A stretch of DNA of 22,184 bases. It comes from Magnetococcales bacterium. GTDB taxonomy: Bacteria > Pseudomonadota > Magnetococcia > Magnetococcales > JADFYX01. Shown here one piece after another: positions 8,779 to 17,689 of the stretch. Location: assembly GCA_015232795.1 (NCBI GenBank), contig JADFYX010000013.1, positions 1 to 22,184 on the forward strand, read 5' to 3'. The notes under the pieces were generated by a model that was not told the origin of the DNA, did not search any database, and worked only from the letters and a program-made list of their open reading frames with translations. Each line of letters begins with the position of its first letter. The first letter of the stretch is position 1. The translations under genes were made by a program, and so were the position numbers.

Positions 8779-8858
8779 TTATAGAGATGCCCCCGAATCA
8801 ACTCTAAAATTATTCCGCAATCATTTTAAATCTTAAGAGTATTGCTTGTGTTAGGTCA

Positions 8859-10262
8859 ATGAATAAGAGAAAAAACCACCGTCCCATGTCGGTTATTACT
8901 ATGGGCTGTCGTGTAAATCAGTTTGAAACCGAGCTGTTACGCCACGGTGGGTATGAAAGAGGATTTTTTATCGCAAAAGATGGTGATAAATCTGCGTTGA
9001 TTATCGTTAATACCTGCTCTGTGACCAGTGAAAGTGATAGACAAGCAAGACAAGCAGTGCGTCGTGCTGCCAAAGATAACCCTCAGGCAAAAATTGTTAT
9101 CACAGGCTGTTATGCCCAACGCACCCCAGAGATATTGAGTAAACTACCACAAGTTGCCTTGGTGTTGGGAAACCAAGAAAAAAATGAACTCTGGACACAT
9201 GTTGATCGGTTGTTTTCTTCAAGTTCTGAGCTAGAGGATAACAACAGTTCTGCTATTGTAAGTGGAAAAGGACAGGCCATCATCCATGTAGGGGATATAG
9301 CCAAGCTTGATCGTGTGCCACCCCGTCCGGTTGTTGACAGCTTTAGCGACCGTGCAAGAGCCTTTCTGCAACTGCAAGATGGTTGTGATAGGTCTTGTAC
9401 CTACTGCCTTATTCCTGGTGTAAGAGGGCCGAGCCGATCTTTAACCCCAGATCAAATTATGGCCCAAGCAGAGGGATTTGTTGCTGCTGGTTACAAAGAG
9501 TTGGTTCTTACAGGTATAGATTTAGGCTCTTATGGGCAAGATTTATCACCAATTATTTCTCTTGGGGGTATTATTAAAAAATTAGTTGATATTCATGGCT
9601 TAGGGCGCATAAGGCTCTCTTCAATTGACCCTCTGGATGTAGATTGTGAACTAATTGATCTTTTGGCTAGTGAGGAGAAAATCTGTCCTTATCTGCATCT
9701 ATCTATCCAATCTGGTGATAATATGATTTTAAAAAGAATGGGGCGTAGAGCAGATCGTAAACAGATTATTGCACGCATCAAAGATATTAAAAAAGCCCGT
9801 CCCCAGACCGTTTTCGGTGCGGATTTAATAGTTGGTTTTCCTACCGAGAGTGATGAAGCTTTTCAAAACAGTCTTACACTGGTTAAAGAGGCCCAGTTAG
9901 TGTTTCTCCATATTTTTCGTTATTCAGATAGACCCGGTACACCAGCATCTGCTATTCCAGGATCTTTTAGGAGTTCAGGAGTTGAGGTTAAAAAGCGTTC
10001 TGAAATATTGCGCAGTGCGGGAGAGGCAAACCTATTGGTTGTTGCAAAAACTATGTTGGGGCTAAGAGATAAAGTGTTAATAGAGACCATTAATGACGGT
10101 GTTGGAATGGGAAAAATAGCCTCTTTTATACCGGTCTCTTTTGCAGTAAATGGAGGTGAGATTGTGGGAGAATTAAGAGAAATTTTGCTGCAAGAATTTG
10201 ATAGTGATAACGGTTGTTTAAAAGGTGTTGTGCAAGAATTATCCACAGCTTTATCCACATAA
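8859..10262 (+). CDS. mtaB: tRNA t6A37 methylthiotransferase MtaB (radical SAM)
   Basis: A 467-residue methylthiotransferase that converts t6A at position 37 of ANN-decoding tRNAs to ms2t6A. The N-terminal UPF0004 domain has the three cluster cysteines Cys17 (MGCRVNQFE), Cys53 (NTCSVTSESD) and Cys84 (ITGCYAQ). The radical-SAM domain has Cys176, Cys180 and Cys183 (C-x3-C-x2-C, GCDRSCTYC) followed by IPGVRGPSRS. A TRAM-like C-terminal region (about 390-455) completes the usual order. The NTCSVT and MGCRVNQFE forms suit MtaB better than MiaB or RimO. The ATG at 8859 has only a close TAGG (8852-8855) upstream; Met10, just before the conserved start of the domain, is an alternative. The final codons contain two DnaA-box sequences and so encode a repeated Leu-Ser-Thr at the C-terminus. 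Confidence 0.93.
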   Translation: MNKRKNHRPMSVITMGCRVNQFETELLRHGGYERGFFIAKDGDKSALIIVNTCSVTSESDRQARQAVRRAAKDNPQAKIVITGCYAQRTPEILSKLPQVALVLGNQEKNELWTHVDRLFSSSSELEDNNSSAIVSGKGQAIIHVGDIAKLDRVPPRPVVDSFSDRARAFLQLQDGCDRSCTYCLIPGVRGPSRSLTPDQIMAQAEGFVAAGYKELVLTGIDLGSYGQDLSPIISLGGIIKKLVDIHGLGRIRLSSIDPLDVDCELIDLLASEEKICPYLHLSIQSGDNMILKRMGRRADRKQIIARIKDIKKARPQTVFGADLIVGFPTESDEAFQNSLTLVKEAQLVFLHIFRYSDRPGTPASAIPGSFRSSGVEVKKRSEILRSAGEANLLVVAKTMLGLRDKVLIETINDGVGMGKIASFIPVSFAVNGGEIVGELREILLQEFDSDNGCLKGVVQELSTALST

Positions 10263-10273
10263 TCTGTGGAGAA
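10239..10273. promoter_or_regulatory. Cluster of three DnaA-box-like sequences at the 3' end of mtaB
   Basis: TTATCCACA, the perfect DnaA-box consensus, occurs at 10239-10247 and again at 10251-10259, in the same orientation and 12 bases apart. On the opposite strand, 10265-10273 reads TTCTCCACA, one base off consensus. The 51 bases that follow, up to the PilZ gene, are very AT-rich. The second and third boxes also form a small dyad (TCCACA, 5-base loop, TGTGGA), but no T-run follows on either strand, so it is not a standard intrinsic terminator. The sites could titrate DnaA or affect the neighbouring transcripts. No dnaA, dnaN, hemE or other usual origin neighbour is present, so calling it an origin is not justified. 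Confidence 0.45.
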
Positions 10274-10324
10274 AATGTGAAGAGTTAAATTTACGATAAC
10301 ATATAATAATGTAAGTGAGATTTT

Positions 10325-10648
10325 TTATTCATCCTCCTCTTCTTCATACTCATATTCCTCTTCACTTTCAAAATTAAAGGCTATTCCAACACCAGGTTTT
10401 AATCGGGCTATTACACAGTGAAAAGAGACATCAAAGATTTTACCACTCTTGTTCATCTCGACAAAAACCACCCCTTCATCGCCATCATTTAAACCTGTTA
10501 ATGGCTGGATTGTTTCTAGAAATGCACCACTCATGCTTACATTTTTTGTCTCACCTGTAATGATTATATCGCTATTATCAGCTTCAAAGCGTAGTTTTGC
10601 ACGAAAGGATATGCGTTCGTCGTCCCGTGCGGATTTTTTTTCGCTCAT
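10325..10648 (-). CDS. Single-domain PilZ protein, probable cyclic-di-GMP receptor
   Basis: A 107-residue protein consisting of one PilZ domain. The two cyclic-di-GMP binding motifs are there: R-x3-R at Arg12-Arg16 (ERISFRA) and N-x-S-x2-G at Asn36-Ser38-Gly41 (NVSMSGAF). PilZ proteins couple the second messenger to motility, surface attachment or exopolysaccharide output, usually through protein contacts. After the domain comes an unusual tail of about 16 residues made almost only of Glu, Asp and Tyr (ESEEEYEYEEEEDE). The start is supported by GAGGG (complement of 10655-10659), six bases upstream. It lies 80 bases downstream of pepN and is convergent with mtaB; it may have its own promoter in that AT-rich gap. 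Ligand binding is inferred from the motifs. Confidence 0.85.
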   Translation of the reverse strand: MSEKKSARDDERISFRAKLRFEADNSDIIITGETKNVSMSGAFLETIQPLTGLNDGDEGVVFVEMNKSGKIFDVSFHCVIARLKPGVGIAFNFESEEEYEYEEEEDE

Positions 10649-10728
10649 TGGTAACCCTCAATTATTACAGGTGTTTTGGAATCAGTATGGACAATTGAAA
10701 TAGTTATAATATTTTAAGTAAATATAAT

Positions 10729-13389
10729 CTACCCCAAAATTTTACTAACTATTTCATACACATCTCGCGAAAGTTTACTATGAGCCGCTATACGTTCCAA
10801 TTCAACCTTCATCAACTCTTGACGCTTTTTGTTAAAACGTCGCCATTGACTCATAGAAGTCAGCAGTCTAGCGGCTATCTGAGGATTAATCCGATTTAAT
10901 TCCAATACATTATCCGCTAAAAAACTATATCCATCACCCGAAATGTCATGAAAACAGTAAGGATTAGAGTGGCAAAAAGCTCCAATTAACGCCCTTACCC
11001 TGTTTGGTGTCTTCATGGTAAAGCGAGAGTGACCCATAAGCTTTTTTACTCTTGCTAATGTGTCCGGTAGTGGTGCAATAGCCTGAAGAGAAAACCACTT
11101 ATCCATTACCAACATATCATCCTGCCACATCTCTTCAAATCGAGCCAAAACCTCAACTCTCTCACTACACTCAATAGCTGTTAGAGGTGCCATCGCCCCC
11201 AACCTATCAGTCATGTTGTCTGACGCATGAAAGCGTTCTAATCCTAGCTTACGATAATTAGTATTATCGGAACTTATAAGATAACCTAAAGCAAGGTTTT
11301 TCAAAGATCTACGGCCTGCATCCTTTGCTGTAAATTGGTAGGGTTTTTGTAGCGAAAATTCATCTAATAAAGATTTGAAGCTATTCTGCAAACGGTTGCC
11401 CAAGGTGTTGCGTAGCCACTCTCTTACGCTATGAATGCGTTGTGGATCTGGAACTGTTACCCGATCTAACATGGTTCTTTCTGATGGTAGATCTAAGGTT
11501 AAAGCACGGGGTGCAGGGTCAAGGTTTGCATCATTTAAAGTAGTAGCAAAAGCCTGAACAAAACTGTCAACTTGCTCTTTGGCTATATCTTCTGGTTTAC
11601 CATCAGACTCAATAAGTGTTAACAAAAGACGTGTAGCTAACTCTTGCCCTCCCTCCCAACGGTTAAATGTGTCACTGTCGTGGTTCCATAAAAATGCTAA
11701 CTCTTCATCAGATAAATTTACCTTCATTCTTACAGGAGCTGAAAATCCCCGCAGAAGAGATGGAACTGGTGGGTTGGCAATTGATGTAAAAGTGAATACC
11801 TCTTGCTCTTTTGTTAGCTCTAAAACCCGCTGGGTGACAATTTTATGGGTTTTGCTATCTCCAGCCATGCTTAGGGGTAACTCTTCTCCATCTTTATCCA
11901 AAAGTCCCATTGTAATAGGTATATGGAAAGGATCTTTTTCGTTTTGACCAGGAGTTGGCGGACACTGCTGTTTAATAGTTAATTGATAGGTTTGAGCAAT
12001 AGGGTCGTGGTGACCATCGACAAGCAAAATAGGGGTTCCCGCCTGTTTATACCAGCGTTTAAACTGGCTTAAATCTCTATTAGAGGCACTCTCCATGGCA
12101 GCTACAAAATCATCAACAGTTACCGCCTGTCCATCATGTCTTTTAAAATATAGATCTACCCCTTTACGAAAGTTTTTCCCACCAATAATTTTTTTTATCA
12201 TACCCACCAACTCAGAACCTTTTTCGTAGATGGTAAGGGTGTAAAAATTGTTGATTTCTAAATATGAGTCAGGCTGTACCGGATGGGCGGTAGGTCCAGA
12301 ATCTTCGGGAAATTGGTTGCCCCTTAATAAGGTGACATCTTGAATTCTTTGCACATCACTGGATATAGACTCACCAGAAAACTCCTGTTCCCGAAAAACA
12401 GTAAGCCCCTCCTTAAGGCTTAATTGAAACCAATCACGACAAGTAACCCGGTTGCCAGTCCAGTTGTGAAAATATTCATGACCTATAACTGCCTCTATTA
12501 GATGATAATCGTTATCGGTAGCGGTGTTGGGTTGGGCCAAAACATATTTGGCGTTAAATAGATTCAACCCCTTGTTCTCCATGGCTCCCATATTAAAATC
12601 ATCAACAGCCACAATCATATAAATGTCCAGGTCATACTCAAGTCCATAGCGTTTTTCGTCCCAAGCCATGGCTTTTTTGAGGGAGGCCAAGGCATGGGCG
12701 CATTTATCTTGGTTTTGCAGCTCAACATATATTCGCAACGAAACTTCATTGCCAGACTTGGTAATAAAACTATCCTCTTTACAAATTAAATCTCCAGCAA
12801 CAACAGCAAATAGATATGCCGGTTTAACAAATGGATCTTCCCAAGTAGCAAAGTGTTTACCATTATCTAACTTACCAGAATCAATTAAATTACCGTTTGA
12901 TAAAAGGGTAGGAAACTCTTTGGCATCAGCAATTAATTTACAGCTGTAACGGGCCATTACATCTGGGCGATCAGGAAAAAATGTTATTTTTCTAAATCCT
13001 TCTGCTTCACACTGTGAGCAGAGTATAGAGCCAGAACTGTATAGTCCCTCCAACGAAGTGTTGGCACTGGGCTGTATCTCTACAACTGTCTCTAAATAGA
13101 ATGTATCTGGAGAGTTGGAAATTGTGAGATGTTCTGGTGTTAATATGTAGCGATCTACTGGAAGGATGGCACCATCCAAGGCTATAGAAATGAGTTTTAA
13201 ATCCCGCCCATTTAAACACAAATCTACATTTTTTTCCTGAGATAAGGGGTTGCGTTCAAACTTGATTTTAGCCCTAACCTGAGTGATCTCCAAGGTTAAA
13301 TCAAGGGTTAAATCTATCTGTATTACCTTAAATGGGTAGGGCTTGTAATCATTTAAATATTTAATTCTTTTGGATTTATTAGTAGGCAT
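10729..13389 (-). CDS. pepN: Aminopeptidase N, M1 zinc metallopeptidase
   Basis: An 886-residue cytoplasmic M1-family aminopeptidase of the proteobacterial PepN type, which removes N-terminal residues from peptides in late protein turnover. The zinc site is complete: His304-Glu305-x2-His308 (HEYFH) and Glu327 eighteen residues after the second histidine (KEG). The exopeptidase motif GAMEN is at 268-272. Length and order fit the family: N-terminal beta domain, thermolysin-like catalytic domain, Ig-like domain, and an all-helical C-terminal half. There is no signal peptide. A GAGGA ribosome site (complement of 13396-13400) lies six bases before the ATG. It follows the large FAD/Fe-S oxidoreductase gene by 25 bases and is probably on the same transcript, though no functional link between the two is evident. 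Confidence 0.96.
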   Translation of the reverse strand: MPTNKSKRIKYLNDYKPYPFKVIQIDLTLDLTLEITQVRAKIKFERNPLSQEKNVDLCLNGRDLKLISIALDGAILPVDRYILTPEHLTISNSPDTFYLETVVEIQPSANTSLEGLYSSGSILCSQCEAEGFRKITFFPDRPDVMARYSCKLIADAKEFPTLLSNGNLIDSGKLDNGKHFATWEDPFVKPAYLFAVVAGDLICKEDSFITKSGNEVSLRIYVELQNQDKCAHALASLKKAMAWDEKRYGLEYDLDIYMIVAVDDFNMGAMENKGLNLFNAKYVLAQPNTATDNDYHLIEAVIGHEYFHNWTGNRVTCRDWFQLSLKEGLTVFREQEFSGESISSDVQRIQDVTLLRGNQFPEDSGPTAHPVQPDSYLEINNFYTLTIYEKGSELVGMIKKIIGGKNFRKGVDLYFKRHDGQAVTVDDFVAAMESASNRDLSQFKRWYKQAGTPILLVDGHHDPIAQTYQLTIKQQCPPTPGQNEKDPFHIPITMGLLDKDGEELPLSMAGDSKTHKIVTQRVLELTKEQEVFTFTSIANPPVPSLLRGFSAPVRMKVNLSDEELAFLWNHDSDTFNRWEGGQELATRLLLTLIESDGKPEDIAKEQVDSFVQAFATTLNDANLDPAPRALTLDLPSERTMLDRVTVPDPQRIHSVREWLRNTLGNRLQNSFKSLLDEFSLQKPYQFTAKDAGRRSLKNLALGYLISSDNTNYRKLGLERFHASDNMTDRLGAMAPLTAIECSERVEVLARFEEMWQDDMLVMDKWFSLQAIAPLPDTLARVKKLMGHSRFTMKTPNRVRALIGAFCHSNPYCFHDISGDGYSFLADNVLELNRINPQIAARLLTSMSQWRRFNKKRQELMKVELERIAAHSKLSRDVYEIVSKILG

Positions 13390-13414
13390 TAGTAGTCCTC
13401 ATAACATGTCTAAC

Positions 13415-16400
13415 CTAAAAAAGAACTCTCTCAATGCCATCTTTGTTAACCTCTTCTGTAAACTTTTTCCGCCATGATTCACCTAACATTTTTTTAACCA
13501 GCTCAACTGCTAAAAATTCTGTTTTAATGGGAATTTCATCACGATATCTCTCTAGTCCTTGATAACATGATGGGCAGGTTGTGAGCATTTTTACCGACTT
13601 TTGTTGTCCAACTTCTGCTTTGCTAATATCTGCGACTCCAGCTTTAATTACAGCGGATTTTTTATAACGAACCTGGGAAGAAATGTCTGGTCTGGCTACT
13701 GCAAATGTACCTGCTTCACCACAACAACGGTCAGACAGCAGTGCCTCGCCACCCATTAAAGTTGAAGCAATAGCTGTAGCCTCAGCGGTTTTAATTGGGG
13801 TGTGACAAGGGTCGTGAAATAAAAATTGCTCACCATTGGCAGCATCACTTCGCAACCCTTTTTCGGCCAGATATTCATGTATATCTATTAATCGGCAACC
13901 TGGAAAAATTTTATCAAACTGATAGCTCTCAAGCTGAGACAGACAGGTGCCACAAGAGACCAGCACAGTTTTTATTTCTAAATAATTAAGAGTATTAGCC
14001 ACCCGGTGTAATAACACCCGATTGCTAGTGCTAATTTTGCGGCTGGTGGTTTCATCACCAGAGGAAGCTTGGGGAAAACCACAACATATATAGCTTGGTG
14101 GCAGTACAGTTTGTACTCCTTCTTTATAAAGCAGAGCCAAAACCGCCAGGGAAATATCACTGAAAAGCCGTTCGCAACCACAACCTGGAAAATAAAATAC
14201 CGCTTCACTTTGTGGGTTACATTTTTTTGGGTCTCGAATTATTGGTATGGTATCCGGGTCTTCAATGTTAAGAGCAGACCTTGCGGTGGTAGAGTGAATA
14301 TGGTCGGGTAGGGGTCTTGCCAACAGAGGTAAAACCTGGGCTTTAATGTTTGGTTGTCCCCTAGTGGCTTTGGGTCTTTTGTTGTGGTTGACAATACCAA
14401 GTTTGCTTATAGCTTTATAGCCCAAACGTTGGGCAGCATAACCACCAACTATAAAACTTTTATGAGCAAGAAGAATAAGCCGGGGATCGGTCATGGTTAA
14501 ATAAGAGAGAGCTAATTTGCTGCCTATGGAGCCTCTTTTTTTATTATTACGTTTTAAAATATCCCGCATGTGGATGGTTATTTTACCAAAATCAATGTTA
14601 ACCGGGCAGGGAACCACGCAGCGATGGCAAACTGTACAGTGGTCTGCTAAATCTCCCATCTCATCAAAATGGTGCAGAGATACCCCTCTGCGAGTCTGCT
14701 CTTCATAAAGAAAAGCCTCAATCATAAGTCCTGTCGCTAAAATTTTATTCCGTGGGGAGTAGAGTAAATTGGCGCTAGGAACATGGGTAGAACAGACCGC
14801 CTGACATTTACCACAACGCAGGCAGTTGCTAAAATCATCGTTGAGAGAGCCTAAATCACTCTCTCGTAAAATCAACGCCTCTTGCTGCACCAATCGTAAT
14901 GACGGGGTATAGGCATTTTCCAGACTAGAGCCTGGCAGCAGTTTGCCACGGTTAAAATTGCCTTTAGGATCTACCTTGTTTTTATATGCTACAAAGTCTG
15001 CAACAGTTTTTTGATTAAGATAGGCAAATTTGGTCAAGCCGATACCATGTTCACCAGACACTTGACCCCCGAGATATATAGCAAGCTCCATTATTCGATC
15101 AACCATACGCTCTGCCTCTTGCAGCATAGGGTAATCGTTGGAGTTTACAGGAATATTAGTGTGGACATTGCCATCTCCAGCGTGCATATGCAGAGCAACA
15201 AACAGTCTGTTGGCTCTTAAGCGACTGTGAATAGCATCAAATTCTTCTGCAACTTTTCCCCATAAATCCCCAGAAAAACTATTTTTTATCGGTTTTTCAA
15301 CCTCATTGCGATAGGAAATACGTAATTTGCGCTGTAAAAGAATAGTCAAAAGCAGATCATCAGGACCCCCCAGCTTTCTCTCACTGTCTGTAAGCAAAAT
15401 TGTGGGATCATTTATGGGTTTATCAAGTGAAGAGAGGATTGATTGCCAGCGATCAATTACTTTTTGTAAGCTTTCGTAGGCAGTTTGCCGTTTGCGACTA
15501 ACTATATCTTCTCCCTCCTTACTGGAAGGATAACCTTTGGCTAAATAACTGGAAAAACTACTGTTTTTTATAAAACATCCAACCTCATGGACCATAGCCA
15601 GTTTATTTTGTATCGACTGTTCAATATTTATTCTCTCTATGCCAGCAGAATATTCTGCCAATTTTTCCAGAGGAATGACGATATCTTCATTGATTTTAAA
15701 TGCGTTTGTGTGGGCAGCGATAGCTGCAGTACGGGAGCGGTCGGCCCAAAAACGTTTGCGTCCTTCAGGGGTAACAGCTATAAACCCCTCTCCATTGCGT
15801 ATGGCTGCAAGTTTTACAACCTCCTTTGCGGCTTTTTCTACATCGATGCTATCGTCACCAACTATGTCAGCCAGCAACACCATTTTGGGCCGTTCACCAC
15901 GGGGAGCCTTGGTGTTGTAGCCAATGGCTTTTACATATCTTTCATCAAGATGTTCAAGGCCAGCACAACCCACCAAACTATGTTTATCAAGATAGTTTTT
16001 AATCTCGACTATGGCTCCTACCGCAAGTACAAGATCAGCACCAAAAAATTCCAAGCAGACTGTATGGGTTGTTTTTGGCTCTTTATGGAGAAGAAAACGG
16101 GCACTGGTAATAAGGCCGTCACACCCCTCTTTTTGCACTCCTGGCAGACCACCTAAATATTTATTGGTAACATCTTTACCCAATCCCGGCTTTCTAATCT
16201 CCGCAGCAGTTATTGTCAACTGCTCAGTATCACCGCGTTTTGTTTTACCATCTATGCCAAATCGGTCTATCTGAAATATAGCTTCAGGAATGTCATGAAT
16301 TTTACCGAGGTTGTGGTTTAGTCTTGTAACTTCAAGCCATTCACCGTCAGGTGTTACCATGCGCCAAGATATTAAATTATCTAGTGTTGTACCCCATAAT

Positions 16401-17263
16401 ACTGCCTTTTTTCCACCAGCATTCATGGCAACATTGCCACCAATGGTAGATGCATTTTTTGAGGTTGGGTCCACTGCAAAGACAAAACCAGCTTTTTGGG
16501 CAGCATCAGCAACTGTGGCAGTTACGGCACCAGATTCGGTGTTTATTGTTGTAACTGGTTGCTTTACACCCGGAATTTTCATCTCTTTAACCGGGCTGAT
16601 AGTAGCAAGACGCTCCATGTTTATGATAACAGTATCAGGGTACATTGGCACACCAGATCCAGTATAGCCTGTGCCACCACCACGGGGAATAATGGTCAGC
16701 CCTAGTTCGATACAGGCTGTAACAAGAGAGGCAACTTCCTCTTCACTATCAGGGGTTAAAATTACAAAGGGATATTCAATACGCCAGTCAGTTGCATCTG
16801 TAACATGGGCAACACGACTGCGAGCAGAAAAATCTACGTTGTCTTTGGCAGTAACCAGTTGCAGAGAATGGAGTATACTAGCCCGTAGAGATTTGGTTTG
16901 AGAAAAACTGTCAGCAAATTTTTGTACTGCTTTAGAAACAGCAGATACCAGTTGTAAAACCGCATCATTACCATCTGCTCTGGCAATAATACGCTCTACA
17001 CGCTGATTCATGGTCGTAATGAGGGTCAAGAGATGATCACTATTTGTTAGTAGATCTTCTTGCAGGTATGGGTTCCTTGAGATCATCCATAAATCTCCAA
17101 GAATCTCCAACAACATTCTAGCTGACTGTCCAGTTTTTCTACTGGCTCTTAGTCCATCTAGAATAGTCCACATTTGTTGACCAAGAAGACGAATAACAAT
17201 CTCTCGGTCAGAAAATGAGGTGTAGTTGTATGGAATTTCACGGATTCTTGGGTGATTGTTCAT
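13415..17263 (-). CDS. Giant FAD and 4Fe-4S oxidoreductase of DUF3683 type, D-2-hydroxyacid dehydrogenase-like
   Basis: A 1282-residue fusion of a flavin dehydrogenase with an iron-sulfur electron-transfer module, similar in plan to YdiJ or a joined GlcD-GlcF. In order: an N-terminal helical region of about 150 residues resembling DUF3683; a PCMH-type FAD-binding domain with PRGGGTGYTGSG (about 193-204); the FAD-oxidase C-terminal domain with HMHAGDGNVHTN (about 690-701) and SGEHGIG (about 735); two 4Fe-4S motifs, Cys814/817/820/824 and Cys876/879/882/886; and two CCG (cysteine-rich) domains, beginning at Cys1028/Cys1030 (PGCGCERLF) and with the second near HDPCH and RCCGEAGTF. Relatives oxidise D-lactate, glycolate or D-2-hydroxyglutarate and pass electrons to the quinone pool or another carrier. 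No membrane segment is seen, so it is cytoplasmic or peripheral. It starts 11 bases after trxA. The substrate is not determined by the sequence. Confidence 0.92.
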   Translation of the reverse strand: MNNHPRIREIPYNYTSFSDREIVIRLLGQQMWTILDGLRASRKTGQSARMLLEILGDLWMISRNPYLQEDLLTNSDHLLTLITTMNQRVERIIARADGNDAVLQLVSAVSKAVQKFADSFSQTKSLRASILHSLQLVTAKDNVDFSARSRVAHVTDATDWRIEYPFVILTPDSEEEVASLVTACIELGLTIIPRGGGTGYTGSGVPMYPDTVIINMERLATISPVKEMKIPGVKQPVTTINTESGAVTATVADAAQKAGFVFAVDPTSKNASTIGGNVAMNAGGKKAVLWGTTLDNLISWRMVTPDGEWLEVTRLNHNLGKIHDIPEAIFQIDRFGIDGKTKRGDTEQLTITAAEIRKPGLGKDVTNKYLGGLPGVQKEGCDGLITSARFLLHKEPKTTHTVCLEFFGADLVLAVGAIVEIKNYLDKHSLVGCAGLEHLDERYVKAIGYNTKAPRGERPKMVLLADIVGDDSIDVEKAAKEVVKLAAIRNGEGFIAVTPEGRKRFWADRSRTAAIAAHTNAFKINEDIVIPLEKLAEYSAGIERINIEQSIQNKLAMVHEVGCFIKNSSFSSYLAKGYPSSKEGEDIVSRKRQTAYESLQKVIDRWQSILSSLDKPINDPTILLTDSERKLGGPDDLLLTILLQRKLRISYRNEVEKPIKNSFSGDLWGKVAEEFDAIHSRLRANRLFVALHMHAGDGNVHTNIPVNSNDYPMLQEAERMVDRIMELAIYLGGQVSGEHGIGLTKFAYLNQKTVADFVAYKNKVDPKGNFNRGKLLPGSSLENAYTPSLRLVQQEALILRESDLGSLNDDFSNCLRCGKCQAVCSTHVPSANLLYSPRNKILATGLMIEAFLYEEQTRRGVSLHHFDEMGDLADHCTVCHRCVVPCPVNIDFGKITIHMRDILKRNNKKRGSIGSKLALSYLTMTDPRLILLAHKSFIVGGYAAQRLGYKAISKLGIVNHNKRPKATRGQPNIKAQVLPLLARPLPDHIHSTTARSALNIEDPDTIPIIRDPKKCNPQSEAVFYFPGCGCERLFSDISLAVLALLYKEGVQTVLPPSYICCGFPQASSGDETTSRKISTSNRVLLHRVANTLNYLEIKTVLVSCGTCLSQLESYQFDKIFPGCRLIDIHEYLAEKGLRSDAANGEQFLFHDPCHTPIKTAEATAIASTLMGGEALLSDRCCGEAGTFAVARPDISSQVRYKKSAVIKAGVADISKAEVGQQKSVKMLTTCPSCYQGLERYRDEIPIKTEFLAVELVKKMLGESWRKKFTEEVNKDGIERVLF

Positions 17264-17274
17264 TTGTCCAATAT

Positions 17275-17649
17275 CTAGTTAGCTTGTTCTGTGTTCTGCT
17301 TGGCGACTTCTTTGCGGATCTCATCCATATCCAGTGCACTAGCTTTGCCTAAAATCTCAACTAAATGCTCTTCTGGCAACATTCCGGGTTGAGAAAAAAT
17401 GATAATCTGTTCTCTAAAAATCATTAAAGTTGGGATAGACTTTATCTGAAATGATCCAGCCAACTCTTGCTGTTGATCTGTCTCAACTTTTGCAAATACC
17501 ATATCTGGAAATTGCTCAGATACTTTTTCAAAAATTGGTGCAAATGTTTTACAGGGTCCGCACCATGATGCCCAAAAATCAACAATAACCATATCGTTGT
17601 CTGTGACTATTTGTTGAAAATTATCTTTATTAAGATCGATGGTTGCCAT
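17275..17649 (-). CDS. trxA: Thioredoxin
   Basis: A 124-residue cytoplasmic thioredoxin that reduces protein disulfides. The active site is WCGPC with Cys30 and Cys33, preceded by Asp24 (VDFWASW) and followed by the cis-proline loop SIPTLMIF. The fold length is standard, with about 16 extra charged residues at the C-terminus (MDEIRKEVAKQNTEQAN). A TGGAG ribosome site lies eight bases before the ATG. The gene sits 40 bases downstream of lpxB and 11 bases upstream of the large flavin/iron-sulfur oxidoreductase gene, so the two redox proteins are probably made together. The 40-base gap holds a run of eight T in the sense direction but no stem, so I see no terminator before trxA. Confidence 0.95.
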   Translation of the reverse strand: MATIDLNKDNFQQIVTDNDMVIVDFWASWCGPCKTFAPIFEKVSEQFPDMVFAKVETDQQQELAGSFQIKSIPTLMIFREQIIIFSQPGMLPEEHLVEILGKASALDMDEIRKEVAKQNTEQAN

Positions 17650-17689
17650 TTAAATAACTCCATTTGTTGTTACGAAAAAAAATATTTAA

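Noticed and set aside
10254..10270. TCCACA-loop-TGTGGA dyad as the mtaB intrinsic terminator.
   Set aside because: The stem is only six base pairs and no T-run follows on either strand, so the DnaA-box reading is at least as good.
15587..16156. A 189-codon open frame on the plus strand.
   Set aside because: It is antisense to the conserved FAD domain of the large oxidoreductase, shows no family resemblance, and codon constraints on the true gene explain the openness.
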